From contig CAZMSZ010000049.1 in assembly GCA_964569055.1 (NCBI GenBank), positions 1-28,860 on the forward strand: a stretch of 28,860 bases of DNA, written 5' to 3'. The stretch comes from JAWLGW01 sp964569055. Its GTDB lineage: Bacteria; Planctomycetota; J058. The notes beneath the pieces are model-generated. The model did no database searches, was not told the origin of the DNA, and worked only from the letters and a program-made list of their open reading frames with translations. Below, one piece after another: positions 1-8,309 of this stretch (its first letter is position 1; the number at the start of each line of letters is the position of its first letter). Position numbers and translations under genes: made by a program.

Positions 1-406
1 GGACGCCGTACTTGTCGGCCTGCCGCCAAACAGTCTCCGACTGGGGCTCGACGCCGGCGACGCCGTCGAACACCGCCACCGCGCCGTCGAGCACGCGCAG
101 CGAGCGCTCGACCTCGATCGTGAAGTCGACGTGGCCGGGGGTGTCGATCAGGTTGATCGCGTGGTCCTTCCAGGTGCAGTAGGTCGCCGCGGACTGGATG
201 GTGATCCCGCGCTCTTTCTCGAGCTCCATCGAGTCCATCTTGGCGCCGACGCCGTCCTTGCCCTTCACGTCGTGGATCGCGTGGATCCGACCGGTGTAGT
301 ACAGGATCCGCTCGCTGAGGGTCGTCTTGCCCGAGTCGATGTGGGCCGAGATCCCGATGTTGCGGACGTGGGCGCGGGGGGGGGCGATCGTGAGCGTCGA
401 GGTCAT
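1..406 (-). CDS. fusA: Elongation factor G, N-terminal part (spd/mitochondrial EF-G1 type)
   Basis: This is the first 135 residues of a translational GTPase; the rest lies beyond the left edge. EF-G uses GTP to translocate tRNA and mRNA on the ribosome. The G domain is visible: P-loop AHIDSGKTT near residues 21-29, switch-I motif RGITIQSAATY, and the G3 motif DTPGH. Serine in AHIDSGKT, the KGKDGVGAKMDSMELE stretch and the switch-I sequence match the mitochondrial/spirochete-type EF-G1 better than the usual bacterial EF-G (AHIDAGKTT). The ATG at 404-406 is preceded by a GGAG ribosome-binding site about 8 bases upstream. No rpsL, rpsG or tuf gene lies next to it on the upstream side, so it is probably not in a str operon. 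The EF-G identity is certain; the subfamily is inferred from motifs. Confidence 0.93.
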   Translation of the reverse strand, partial: MTSTLTIAPPRAHVRNIGISAHIDSGKTTLSERILYYTGRIHAIHDVKGKDGVGAKMDSMELEKERGITIQSAATYCTWKDHAINLIDTPGHVDFTIEVERSLRVLDGAVAVFDGVAGVEPQSETVWRQADKYGV

Positions 407-995
407 AGGTTGTGCTCCGGTTGCCGCAGGGTTTACCATTCCCACAGCGAACTCCGAAGTGAGAGGAGAAGAACATCCCGCGGCCGGATCGCCCCGGCTG
501 CCTGGCAAGGCGAGTCCGGGGCGCGTGCGAGTCGCGGGCGAGCGATATCGAGAAGGGCCCAAGTCGAGCGTTCGCCGCCCGACCCGGGCCCCCGCCGTTA
601 GCACTCGTTGTACCACGGGGTCCGACAAGGACGTAACCCCGAGGCCATGGCTACTGTTGAGGTCCTTTGGCTCGTTCGTCTCGTGGGCGGGCCGCACCAG
701 GCACGGACCCGTTTCCACGAACGGGCCGAATCTTTCCACAACGACTGGCGGCTAGCAAGGGACAGGCTCCGCCTCGGGTTGAGCCCGGCTGGCGAGCTCG
801 TCTCATTTGCCGCGCTGCGCCATGGCCCGAAATCGGGAAACTCGCTCCGGTTGCGTAAAACCCGTTGTGCCCACTGAATTTCTCTTGCGCGAGTCCGCAG
901 GCGATCGCTACAAGAGCCCCCAACGATCGGTGACACCCTCCTCGCCGCCGGACCCGTGCGGGAAGGGCACGCCGCCCCCCATCCAGGAGACGCGC
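407..995. other. Divergent intergenic region, no gene seen
   Basis: These 589 bases separate two divergent genes and should hold both promoters. Open frames here look like GC-rich shadows without recognisable domains. A weak sigma70-like pair for the rightward gene is TTGCGC at 885-890 and TACAAG at 909-914 (18-base spacer), about 80 bases before its ATG. No convincing promoter for EF-G stands out. A single CIRCE-like half-site, TTAGCACTC, lies at 598-606 but lacks its partner. Confidence 0.5.
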
Positions 996-2540
996 ATGAG
1001 CATCGTGGTCACTTGCGAGTGCACCATGAAGTACCGCCTCCCCGACAAGTACGCCGGTAAGCGCTGCCGGTGCCGGGAGTGCGGCGAGCGGATCGAGGTC
1101 CCGGCCCGCGCCGCGGACGAGCGGGCGCGCCGGCGGCGGCGCAAGGCCGAGCGCGGCGCCCACGCCACGACCCGCCGCCTGGGCGGCTCGGCAGACCGTG
1201 AGATCTTGCGCGAGGGGCACGCCCTGCGTCAGGCGCTGGGCAACCGCCACGTCGGCGAGTCGATGCACCAGCTCGCCCCGCTTCACTCGGGCAGCCGCGA
1301 GGAGGACGCGCTCGCCGCGGTGTCTGCCCGGCTCGCCAGCGTCGACGAGCGCCGGCGGGCCAGCGCCGACGAGGGCCGGCGGGCCAGCGCCGACGAGCGG
1401 CGCGCCAAGCGGCGCGCGCGCCGCGCGGCCGAGGCGGAGGCCGAGCGGCCCGCCCGCGCCGAGCGGAAGGGCAAGAGCAAGCAGGAGCCCACGCCCAAGG
1501 GCAAGGGCAAGAGCAAGAGCAAGGGCAAGGGTTCGGCCCCCAAGGGCGCGAAGGGCTCCGCCGCCAAGGTCGCGGCCAGGGAGTCCGCGGCGGGCGGGAA
1601 GACCGGCAAGTCGGCCAAGACGGGCAAGGCTCGCGGCGCGGGGCGGACCTCGTCGGGCGAGCGGCGGGCCCTCGGGGCGGGCGCCGCGCGCCGGGCGCGG
1701 CTCGGGCGGCCGGCTCGCGAGGGCGAGGAGCGCCCCGCCGGCCTGTCTCGCGGCGCGACGGCCCTGATCGTGGGGCTGGTCGGGGCGCTGGCGCTGGCGA
1801 TCGGCCTGGCGGTGGGCGGCGTGTTCGGCAAGCCTGGCGCCGGCGCCGGGCTCGACGTCGACGCCAAGCTGGCCTACCTCGAGGGCCTCAAGCAGCACGG
1901 CCACTGGGAGCAGGCCAAGACCGAGGCCGACGCGCTGGAGGCCGCCCTGCAGGCCAGCGGCGATACGGCGGCCCTGGGCCGGCTCTACCAGGCGCGCGCC
2001 GGCGTCGACAAGGTGATGGCCCTGAGCGCCCTGCCCCAGGACGCCGACGAGACCCGCCTGCGGCACCTCCTCGAGTTCGCGGCCGATCGCGACCCGACGG
2101 TGCGGATGGCGGCGGCGAACGACCTCGCCAAGCTCGCGGGCCAGGAGGAGGCGATCCGGACGCTGCTCGCGCTCAGCCGCGACGCCGACCCGCGCGTGGC
2201 CGACGCCGGGCGGCGGGGAGCGATCCACGCCGGCGGCCCGCTGGTGGCGCCGCTGCTCGAGCAGGTGATCCGCGAGACGGGCGCGACCGGCGGCAAGCTG
2301 GGCGAGGTGGCCATGGAGCGCGCGCTCGAGCTCGCCGAGCCCGCGGCCGTTCCGGCGCTGGTCGCGATCCTCGAGACCCGGACCAGCGGCCCGCCGGCGC
2401 TGCTGACGAGCGCGCTGCGCCGGCTGGCGGAGCTGGCGCAGGACGGCGCGGTCCTCGCGGCGGTGCAGCCCTACCTCGACCACGCCGACGCCGAGGTCTC
2501 CGCGGCCGCGCGGGACGTGCGCGACGTCCTCGGCGGCTGA
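996..2540 (+). CDS. Zinc-ribbon, single-pass membrane protein with HEAT-like C-terminus
   Basis: A 514-residue protein of unknown function. The N-terminus carries a cysteine cluster (C7, C9, C24, C26, C29, then ERIEVP), a zinc-ribbon style common in planctomycete regulatory and membrane proteins. Residues about 40-250 are low-complexity and very basic, with an 8-residue repeat (RRASADEG type, two 24-base units at 1347-1394) and Lys-Gly/Lys-Ser runs. A hydrophobic segment at about 254-276 is the only membrane span. After it come TPR-like helices and, from about 340, alpha-helical repeats resembling HEAT/armadillo units (DPTVRMAAANDLAKLAG, DPRVADAGRR). The start is the ATG with AGGAGA at 985-990; an upstream in-frame ATG at 807 lacks such a site. 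Predicted topology is a cytoplasmic zinc ribbon and external HEAT-like scaffold, which is inference. Confidence 0.8.
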   Translation: MSIVVTCECTMKYRLPDKYAGKRCRCRECGERIEVPARAADERARRRRRKAERGAHATTRRLGGSADREILREGHALRQALGNRHVGESMHQLAPLHSGSREEDALAAVSARLASVDERRRASADEGRRASADERRAKRRARRAAEAEAERPARAERKGKSKQEPTPKGKGKSKSKGKGSAPKGAKGSAAKVAARESAAGGKTGKSAKTGKARGAGRTSSGERRALGAGAARRARLGRPAREGEERPAGLSRGATALIVGLVGALALAIGLAVGGVFGKPGAGAGLDVDAKLAYLEGLKQHGHWEQAKTEADALEAALQASGDTAALGRLYQARAGVDKVMALSALPQDADETRLRHLLEFAADRDPTVRMAAANDLAKLAGQEEAIRTLLALSRDADPRVADAGRRGAIHAGGPLVAPLLEQVIRETGATGGKLGEVAMERALELAEPAAVPALVAILETRTSGPPALLTSALRRLAELAQDGAVLAAVQPYLDHADAEVSAAARDVRDVLGG

Positions 2541-2586
2541 TCGCGGCCGCCGCGCCTCGCAGGCCGCAGCGGTTAGCTGCTAGCGC

Positions 2587-2862
2587 TGTGCCCGTGCCCG
2601 TGCCCGTCGACGCGGCCCGCGGCCCGTTCACATGCCGGCTGCGCGAAGGAGCTACCCAGAGCGCTCTCGCTTGCACCTCCTCCGCCGCAGCGAAGTAGAA
2701 ACGGGCCACGGGCACGGAAACGGGCACGGGCAAGGGCACGGGCACGGATTCGCCTTTTGCGCAGCGACGTGTGGAGTCGTCAGCCGGTGCCCGTCCCCGT
2801 CGACGCGGCCCGTGGCCCGTTCACGTGCACGCGCCACCGGAACGGGCGCGGGCACGGGCACG
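2587..2862. repeat. Clustered GTGCCC/GGGCAC hexamer repeats with direct and inverted copies
   Basis: A 42-base block at 2594-2635 recurs at 2787-2828 with 3 mismatches; both contain GTCGACGCGGCCCG and end in GGCCCGTTCAC. Between them, about 2697-2747, the hexamer appears inverted (ACGGGCACGGGCA type), so left and middle blocks can pair into a long GC hairpin. A fourth inverted array begins at about 2841 and runs into the assembly gap. There is no gene in this stretch. It looks like a mobile or amplified intergenic repeat rather than a terminator. Confidence 0.8.
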
Positions 2863-2962
2863 NNNNNNNNNNNNNNNNNNNNNNNNNNNNNNNNNNNNNN
2901 NNNNNNNNNNNNNNNNNNNNNNNNNNNNNNNNNNNNNNNNNNNNNNNNNNNNNNNNNNNNNN
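2863..2962. other. Assembly gap (100 N)
   Basis: Exactly 100 N, almost certainly a scaffold placeholder. It starts inside the GGGCAC repeat array, which probably broke the assembly, and it removes the C-terminus of the minus-strand gene to its right. Confidence 0.95.
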
Positions 2963-4978
2963 CAACCCCAGCCGCTGGGCGTGGGCGGCCAGGAGCGGCT
3001 GCAGGCGCACGAAGCGGTTCGAGACGTTGGCGAGCAGCACGCCGCCCGGGGCCAGCCGCTCGAGGTACGTGCGCATCGCCTCCTCGGTCAGGAGGTGGAC
3101 CGGGACGCTGTCCGACGCGAAGGCGTCGAGCACCAGCAGGTCGTAGCGCGCCTCGCCGCGCGCCTGCTCGGCGGCGAGCGAGCGGCGGCCGTCGCCGAGG
3201 ACCACCCGCACGGGTCCGGGCGCGTCGGCGAGGTAGGAGAACAGCCCCGAGCCGCTCGCGACCCAGGCCACCGCCGGGTCGATCTCGAAGAACGTCCACG
3301 GGTCCCCCGGCCGCTGATACGGCGCGAGCCCTCCGATCCCCAGCCCGACCACCCCCACGCGCGGCGGCGTGGCGCCGGCCCAGGCCGCGCGCCAGCGCGC
3401 CACGACCTCGCCCACCGGCGCCTCGGGGTCGTAGTAGGCGAGGGGCTCGCGGGTCCGCGCCGGGTCGAGGGCCTGCCGCCCGTGGACCGTGGTCCCGTTG
3501 AGGTAGTGGCGGTAGCCGTCGCGCTCGACCACCGTGTGCACGCCGAAGAAGCTCCGCGTGCGCAGGAGCGGCGGCGGCCCGAGGCTGCAGGCCGCGACCG
3601 CCAGCAGCAGCGCCCCGCCGACGGCGGCGCGCACCCGCGCCCGCGGGACCGCGACCGCGAGCACGACCAGCGCCGGCGCGAACGCGAGCGCGCCCAGGAG
3701 CTGCGCGCCCAGCGCGCGCGTGGTGATGCCTGCCAGCAGCATGGGGACGACCGCCCCGAGCGCCAGGAGCTGCGCGCGCCGGGTCCAGCGCGCCCCGGCC
3801 GTCGGCGCGGCGGTCGAGGCCGGCGCGCCGCGCGGGTCGTCGCCCACCAGGAGCGCGGCCAAAAGCGCCGCGGCCGGCAGCTCGATCACGCTCACCGCCA
3901 GGAGCGGGGCGAGCAGCGCGCACACCACGCCGGCCGCCAGGCCCCCGGCCGCGATCGCCTGGTAGTAGCGCGTGAGGTCGGCCGGTCCGGGCGCGAGGTC
4001 GGCGAGGTCGCGGTGCAGCAGGAGCGACGCCAGGAACACCACCGCCAGCCCCACCGCGGCCGGGGCCCAGCCGGGGACGTGGCTGGCGAGCGCGCCCAGG
4101 CCCAGGACGGTGAGCAGGAGCGGGAGGCTCGCCGCGAGGACGGCGCGCGGGACCAGGCGGCGCGGACCGCGCGCGTAGGCGAGCACGAACGTCAGCAGGT
4201 AGAGCGCCAGCGGCACGACCCACAACAGCGGCGCCGCCGCCACATCGGAGGACAGGACGGTCGTGGCTCCATACAGCAGGCAGGCCGGGACGAAGGCGAG
4301 CAGCCCCCAGCGCAGCACGGTCGCGCGCTCGGGCGGCTCGCCCGCCGGCGAGCCCTCCTGGCCGCCGGCCGCCGTCGCGGTGGGCGCGGCGGCGCGCCAG
4401 GTCCCCACGGCGCAGGCCACGCACAGCAGCCCCAGCAGCGCGTAGCCCACGCTCCAGCCCTGCGCCTGGGCCGACAGCGCGCTGCGCGGCTCGATCAGGA
4501 GCGGATAGGCGAGCAGGGCCACCAGGCTGCCGAGGTTGCTCGCGGCGTACAGCGGGTAGGGAGCGGCGCGCGTCGTGGCGGCGAACGCCGCCTGCAGCAG
4601 CGGCGCGCTCGCGGCGAGCGCCAGGACGGGCGCCCCGATCGCGGCCACCCGCACGGCGAGCAGCCACAGCGGCTCGCCGCCGCCTCCCGGCGGAGGCGGG
4701 GTCCACCCCGGCCCGAGCATGGGCGGCAGCGCCAGGAGCCCGGCCAGCGCGAGCAGCGCGGCGTGGATCGCGAGCGCGCGCCGCGGCCCGAGCCGGCCGA
4801 CCAGCGCGTGCGCGCCGGCGTAGCCCGCCAGGAGCGCCGCCTGGAAGAACAGCAGGCAGGTCGTCCACACACCCGGCGCGCCGCCGAGGACCGGGAGGAG
4901 CTGTCGTCCGACCAGCAGCTCGAGCGAGAACAGCAAGCCCGCGGCGAGCAGGGTCGCCAGGGCGAACGCGGCGCGCAT
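2963..4978 (-). CDS. Fused MFS-like transporter/spermidine-synthase-like protein (C-terminus in gap)
   Basis: 672 residues remain. The first ~400 residues are a string of hydrophobic helices with motifs typical of the fused MFS/spermidine synthase family: YPLYAASNLGSL, a YPLLIEP segment, and SSDVAAAPLLWVVPLALYLL. The last ~200 residues form a class I Rossmann fold like spermidine synthase: VGLGIGG as the nucleotide-binding glycine loop, FFEIDP with the acidic residue for the S-adenosyl ligand, GDGRR, and LDAFASDSVPVHLLT with the usual catalytic-region aspartate. Such proteins sit in the inner membrane; the substrate is unknown, and the fold name does not prove polyamine synthesis. I chose the ATG at 4976-4978 because it begins directly before the first hydrophobic helix; an in-frame ATG at 4999 is possible. 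The C-terminus is cut by the gap. Confidence 0.85.
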
Positions 4979-5065
4979 GGGGGGACACGCTACCCGCATG
5001 CGGGCGCAATGACGTGCGCCCAGGTCCGGAAGCAGGAAACTCGACAGGGAATGAGGAATCAGCCC

Positions 5066-5291
5066 GGATGTTCCACGAGGCGCGAGCGTCCTTGCGGCAT
5101 CGGAGGCTCAGGATCGAGCGCAGAGAGCGCAAAGGTCGCAGAGATCGGAGACGAGGACGAGGCAGTTGGAGTCGGCGGATCGTAGCGCTTCGCCCTCCGG
5201 CGGCCGACTTCAGCGCACCTCTGCGTGCTCGGCGATCTCTGCGCTGAGATCGCTTCTTGCCGAGTCGAGGGCGGACCCTCGTGAAAGATCC
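5066..5291. repeat. Imperfect palindromic intergenic element with CGCAGAG arms
   Basis: The outer arms GGATGTTCCACGAGG (5066-5080) and, inverted, GGATCTTTCACGAGG (5277-5291) agree at 13 of 15 bases. Inner arms carry AGCGCAGAGA...CGCAGAGATC at about 5118-5147 and its inverted relative at about 5216-5246 (CTCTGCG...CTCTGCGCT). A central short pair is AGTCGGC/GCCGACT. CGCAGAG-rich palindromes of this kind are dispersed in many large bacterial genomes. It may be a MITE or REP-like element. The rest of the interval 4979-5483 shows no credible gene. Confidence 0.6.
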
Positions 5292-5483
5292 AGGTTAGGA
5301 ACGCCAGAACGGCTACCGCCGATGCGGCCACGACGAGCGAGAGCCACTCCGCATTTCCTCACGCGGTGGACTGAAGTCAGCTGCACCTGTCTCCTCCCGG
5401 CCCGACCTGAGGAGACCGGGCTGGCCGACCGACCGCGGTGAGCTGACCTCGGCCGCACCACGCAGGCACTGGCGCGCGTCCGA

Positions 5484-6548
5484 TCAGCCGACCCCGCGCA
5501 GCAGCCCGAGCTCGACGGTGAAGCCCGGGCCCATGGCGCACAGCAGGCCCAGCGCGCCGGGGCGGACGGCGCCCTCCTCGAGCAGCGCCTGCGCGACGAA
5601 GTGGACCGAGGCCGAGGACAGGTTGCCGTAGCGCCGCAGCACGCGGCGCGAGGCGGCCACCTGCTCCTCGCGCAGCTCGAGCACGTCGCGCACGTTGTCG
5701 AGCACCTTGGTCCCGCCCGGGTGGAGCACGAACAGCTCGAGCGCGCCGAGGGCCACCCCCTGCGCGTCGAGGAAGGCGTCGACCTCCTCGCGCAGGCGGC
5801 TGCGCACGAGGTGGGGGATCCGCTGGCTGAGCACGATCCGGAAGCCGTCGCTGCCGAGGTCGAAGCCCATGATCTGGGTCGTGTCGGGGAACAGCACCGA
5901 GCGGTGGGCGAGGAGCTCGAGCCCGGGGCCGCGGGGCGGGCGGGCCGAGACCACCAGCGCCGCGGCGCCGTCGCCGAAGATCGCCGAGGAGACCAGGTTC
6001 GCGCGGCTCGCGTCCTCGAGCTGGAGCGTGAGCGAGGGGAGCTCGACCGCGAGCACCAGCGCCACCGCCTCGGGCGGGAGGCCGGCCAGGAGGTCGCGGC
6101 CCAGCGCGAGCGCCGTGGCGCCCGCCGCGCAGCCCGCCTCGGTGAGCGGGATCCGCCGCACGTCGCGCCGCAGCCCGAGCGCGTTCGCCACGTGCACGTC
6201 GAGCGCGGGGATCATGACGCCGGTGCAGGAGGTGTCGATCACGAGGTCCACCTCGGCGGGGGCCACGCCCGCGCGCTCGAGCGCCTCGCGCGCGGCGGCG
6301 ACCCCCAGCTCGCGGGCGACCTCGCAGTAGGCGCCGTTGCGGGCGGTGAGGCTGCGCTCGCGCAGGTAGAACTCGGGCGGGCGGGCCAGGAAGCGGCGCT
6401 CGATCCCGCTGTTGGCGAACACCTGCCGCACGATCGCCGGGTCCTCGCCGCGGGCGACGAACTCGGCGCGCAGGCGCTCCTCGGCCTCCTCGCGGCTGAT
6501 CGAGTGCTCGGGCAACGCCCGGGCGATGGCGTGAATGATCGCGGGCAC
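5484..6548 (-). CDS. Type III polyketide synthase (chalcone/stilbene synthase family)
   Basis: A 354-residue thiolase-fold enzyme, the normal length for this family. It condenses malonyl-CoA units onto an acyl-CoA starter to give pyrones, resorcinols or phloroglucinols. The catalytic triad is present: Cys140 in LTEAGCAAGA, His276 in FVLHPGGTKVLD, and Asn309 in RRYGNLSSAS. GDGAAALVV (192-200) and the CAMGPGF motif near 337-343 are family hallmarks. The triad spacing and GNLSSAS rule against FabH and HMG-CoA synthase. It lies 69 bases downstream of an FAD-dependent reductase on the same strand, a pairing common in bacterial type III PKS clusters. A methyltransferase, also common in them, is not visible but could lie in the gap upstream. 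Start: ATG at 6546-6548. Starter and product cannot be read from the sequence. Confidence 0.93.
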   Translation of the reverse strand: MPAIIHAIARALPEHSISREEAEERLRAEFVARGEDPAIVRQVFANSGIERRFLARPPEFYLRERSLTARNGAYCEVARELGVAAAREALERAGVAPAEVDLVIDTSCTGVMIPALDVHVANALGLRRDVRRIPLTEAGCAAGATALALGRDLLAGLPPEAVALVLAVELPSLTLQLEDASRANLVSSAIFGDGAAALVVSARPPRGPGLELLAHRSVLFPDTTQIMGFDLGSDGFRIVLSQRIPHLVRSRLREEVDAFLDAQGVALGALELFVLHPGGTKVLDNVRDVLELREEQVAASRRVLRRYGNLSSASVHFVAQALLEEGAVRPGALGLLCAMGPGFTVELGLLRGVG

Positions 6549-6617
6549 GCGCGCTCCTGGCCAGGAGCCTACCGCAACGCTCGTGCCCCCGGGGTTTGTT
6601 CCCGCGGGCCGCGGCGT

Positions 6618-7811
6618 TCACACACCCAGCAACAGCTTGAGCCCGTCGCGGAGACGCAGGGAGCCGAGGGGGGCCATGCCGGCCGCCACCGCGAGCACGC
6701 GCTCGAACGACTCGGGCGCGCGGGCGAGGTTGCGCACCACCCGCGCGGCGAGGTCGGGGCGCGCCGCCAGCGCGAGCAGCAGGCGGGTCAGCCCGTCGAG
6801 CCCCCGGACGGCGGCCGCCCGGCGGCGGGTCCACTCCGCGAGGCGGCGGGCGGAGAAGTCGCCGCGCGCGTAGCAGCCCTCGAGCACCTCGGCCGCGATC
6901 CGCCCGGTGGTGAAGGCGAGCGAGATCCCCTCGCCGGTGATCGGGTCGAGCGCGCCCGCGGCGTCGCCCACCAGCAGCACCCGCTCGGCGTGCGCGGCGC
7001 GCGGCCGCAGCGCGAGCGGGCCGAGGGCGCGCGCCCGCGCCAGGAGCGGAGCACGCGCCAGGGGCGCGCACCGCCCGCCGGCCTCGGCCAGCGCCGCGCG
7101 CAGCCCGCCCTCGAGGTCGCCCTGCAGGGTGCGCAGGCGCGCTTCGGGGAGGAGCAGCGCCGCGCAGGTCAGCTCGGGCCCGGCCGGGGTGGTGTACAGC
7201 TCCCAGCCGCGCCCCACGAACACCTCCACCTTGGCGTCGGGCTCGCGCGGGGCGACGAAGTGCGCCCCGACCCCGAACCGCGCCGGACGCGGCGGTGTGG
7301 GCTCCAGGCCCGCCGCGCGACGCACCAGCGAGCGCCCGCCGTCGGCGCCGACCAGGACCGGCGCGCGCGCCACGGCGTCGCCCAGCACGACCTCGACCTC
7401 GTCGCGCGGAGCGCCTGGCGCGGGCAAGCGCAGCTCGCGGACCCAGGTGCCGAGGAGCACCGTCACGTTCGGGGCGCGCTGCGCGGCGGCCACCAGCCGC
7501 GCGTCGAGCGCGTGACGCGGGACCCCGCGCCCCACCGCGCCCCCGGGGAACCCCGCCTCGGCCCGCGTGCCGTCGCCGAGCCGGTAGCGGATCCCGTCGA
7601 ACGGCGCGCCCACCTCGGCCACGAGGTCGCCGAGGCCCAGCTCGGCGAGGACCTGCAGCCCCGCCGGCATGATCCCCTCGCCGCACACCTTCGGCCGCGG
7701 AAAGCGCGCTCCGTCGATCACGAGGCAGCGCCGCCCCGCGCGCGCGAGGCGCAAGGCCAACGTCGCGCCGGCCGGGCCGGCGCCGACCACGATGGCGTCG
7801 AAGCGCTCCAC
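6618..7811 (-). CDS. FAD-dependent oxidoreductase, geranylgeranyl reductase-like
   Basis: A 397-residue flavoprotein. The N-terminal dinucleotide-binding motif is VVGAGPAGATLAL (GxGxxG at 10-15), followed by PKVCGEGI (40-47), a signature of the geranylgeranyl reductase/halogenase-like branch. GADGGRS (155-161) and GDAAGALDPITGEGIS (282-297) bind FAD ribityl and pyrophosphate. The start is taken as GTG at 7809-7811, directly before ERFDAIVVG; the nearby ATG at 7819 is out of frame and no in-frame ATG precedes the motif before the gap. Upstream sequence is lost at 7854, so the true operon start is unknown. In bacterial type III PKS operons such flavoenzymes oxidise or reduce the polyketide product or its lipid tail, so a role in tailoring is likely but inferred. 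Confidence 0.88.
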   Translation of the reverse strand: MERFDAIVVGAGPAGATLALRLARAGRRCLVIDGARFPRPKVCGEGIMPAGLQVLAELGLGDLVAEVGAPFDGIRYRLGDGTRAEAGFPGGAVGRGVPRHALDARLVAAAQRAPNVTVLLGTWVRELRLPAPGAPRDEVEVVLGDAVARAPVLVGADGGRSLVRRAAGLEPTPPRPARFGVGAHFVAPREPDAKVEVFVGRGWELYTTPAGPELTCAALLLPEARLRTLQGDLEGGLRAALAEAGGRCAPLARAPLLARARALGPLALRPRAAHAERVLLVGDAAGALDPITGEGISLAFTTGRIAAEVLEGCYARGDFSARRLAEWTRRRAAAVRGLDGLTRLLLALAARPDLAARVVRNLARAPESFERVLAVAAGMAPLGSLRLRDGLKLLLGV

Positions 7812-7853
7812 GGGCGCATGGTGCCACGCGCCTCGGGTGCGCGGGGTCGGACG

Positions 7854-7953
7854 NNNNNNNNNNNNNNNNNNNNNNNNNNNNNNNNNNNNNNNNNNNNNNN
7901 NNNNNNNNNNNNNNNNNNNNNNNNNNNNNNNNNNNNNNNNNNNNNNNNNNNNN
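7854..7953. other. Assembly gap (100 N)
   Basis: Placeholder gap between the promoter side of the reductase/PKS operon and the 5' part of a rightward gene. At least one gene start is missing here, and additional genes of the polyketide operon may be too. Confidence 0.95.
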
Positions 7954-8301
7954 GTGCTCGTCAATGACGGCGCGCGGGCGACCTCGGACCCGGTCGTGGT
8001 CGAGCCCGGGGTCGAGGCCACGGTCGCCGTGACGCTGCACCGGCGCCGGGTCCGCGGCCGGCTGCTCGACGCGGTGGGCGCGCCGGCGGGCAGGGTGAGC
8101 TTCGCCGTCGTCGCCAGGACCGAGCGCCTGAGGCGCCGCGCCACGACTGACGCGAGCGGCGCCTTCGTGATCGACGCCCTGCCGGCCAACCTGACGGAGA
8201 TCGAGGTCTCGCGCGAAGGCTACGTCCCGCTGCGGCTCGCCCTCCCCAATGACGGTGAGCTGGGCGCGATCCGGCTCCAGCCCGCCGACACCGCGCGCTG
8301 A
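7954..8301 (+). CDS. Carboxypeptidase-regulatory-like (Ig-fold) protein, C-terminal fragment
   Basis: 115 residues remain before the stop; the N-terminus is in the gap. The segment VRGRLLDAVGAPAG...TTDASGAFVIDALP...IEVSREGYVPLRL follows the CarboxypepD_reg-like pattern: a beta-sandwich with 'G.V.D..G.P', 'T(D)..G.F.I..L' and 'GY' landmarks. A preceding strand set (VLVNDGARATSDPVVVEPGVEATVAVTL) may end another such domain. Such repeats usually lie in secreted or surface proteins of planctomycetes. It ends 8 bases before the end of the convergent oxidoreductase gene. Function unknown. Confidence 0.7.
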   Translation: MLVNDGARATSDPVVVEPGVEATVAVTLHRRRVRGRLLDAVGAPAGRVSFAVVARTERLRRRATTDASGAFVIDALPANLTEIEVSREGYVPLRLALPNDGELGAIRLQPADTAR

Positions 8302-8309
8302 GCGCCGGC

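Noticed and set aside
598..606. TTAGCACTC, one half of a CIRCE heat-shock operator
   Set aside because: The inverted partner GAGTGCTAA is absent nine bases later and no chaperone gene is next to it.
1347..1530. Short tandem repeats as a possible CRISPR or minisatellite array
   Set aside because: They are in-frame codon repeats of a low-complexity linker, with no unique spacers.
651..2483. Long minus-strand frame opposite the zinc-ribbon protein
   Set aside because: It is an Arg/Ala/Leu-rich shadow of a very GC-rich gene without domain motifs; the plus frame has a ribosome site, zinc ribbon and membrane span.
2594..2828. GTGCCC repeats as a CRISPR array
   Set aside because: Units are mostly contiguous hexamers in both orientations, without evenly sized unique spacers or cas genes.
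5059..5331. Possible small membrane protein on the minus strand (MAASAVAVLAFLTWIF)
   Set aside because: Only one short hydrophobic segment; the rest overlaps the palindromic element and reads as low-complexity, and there is no ribosome site.
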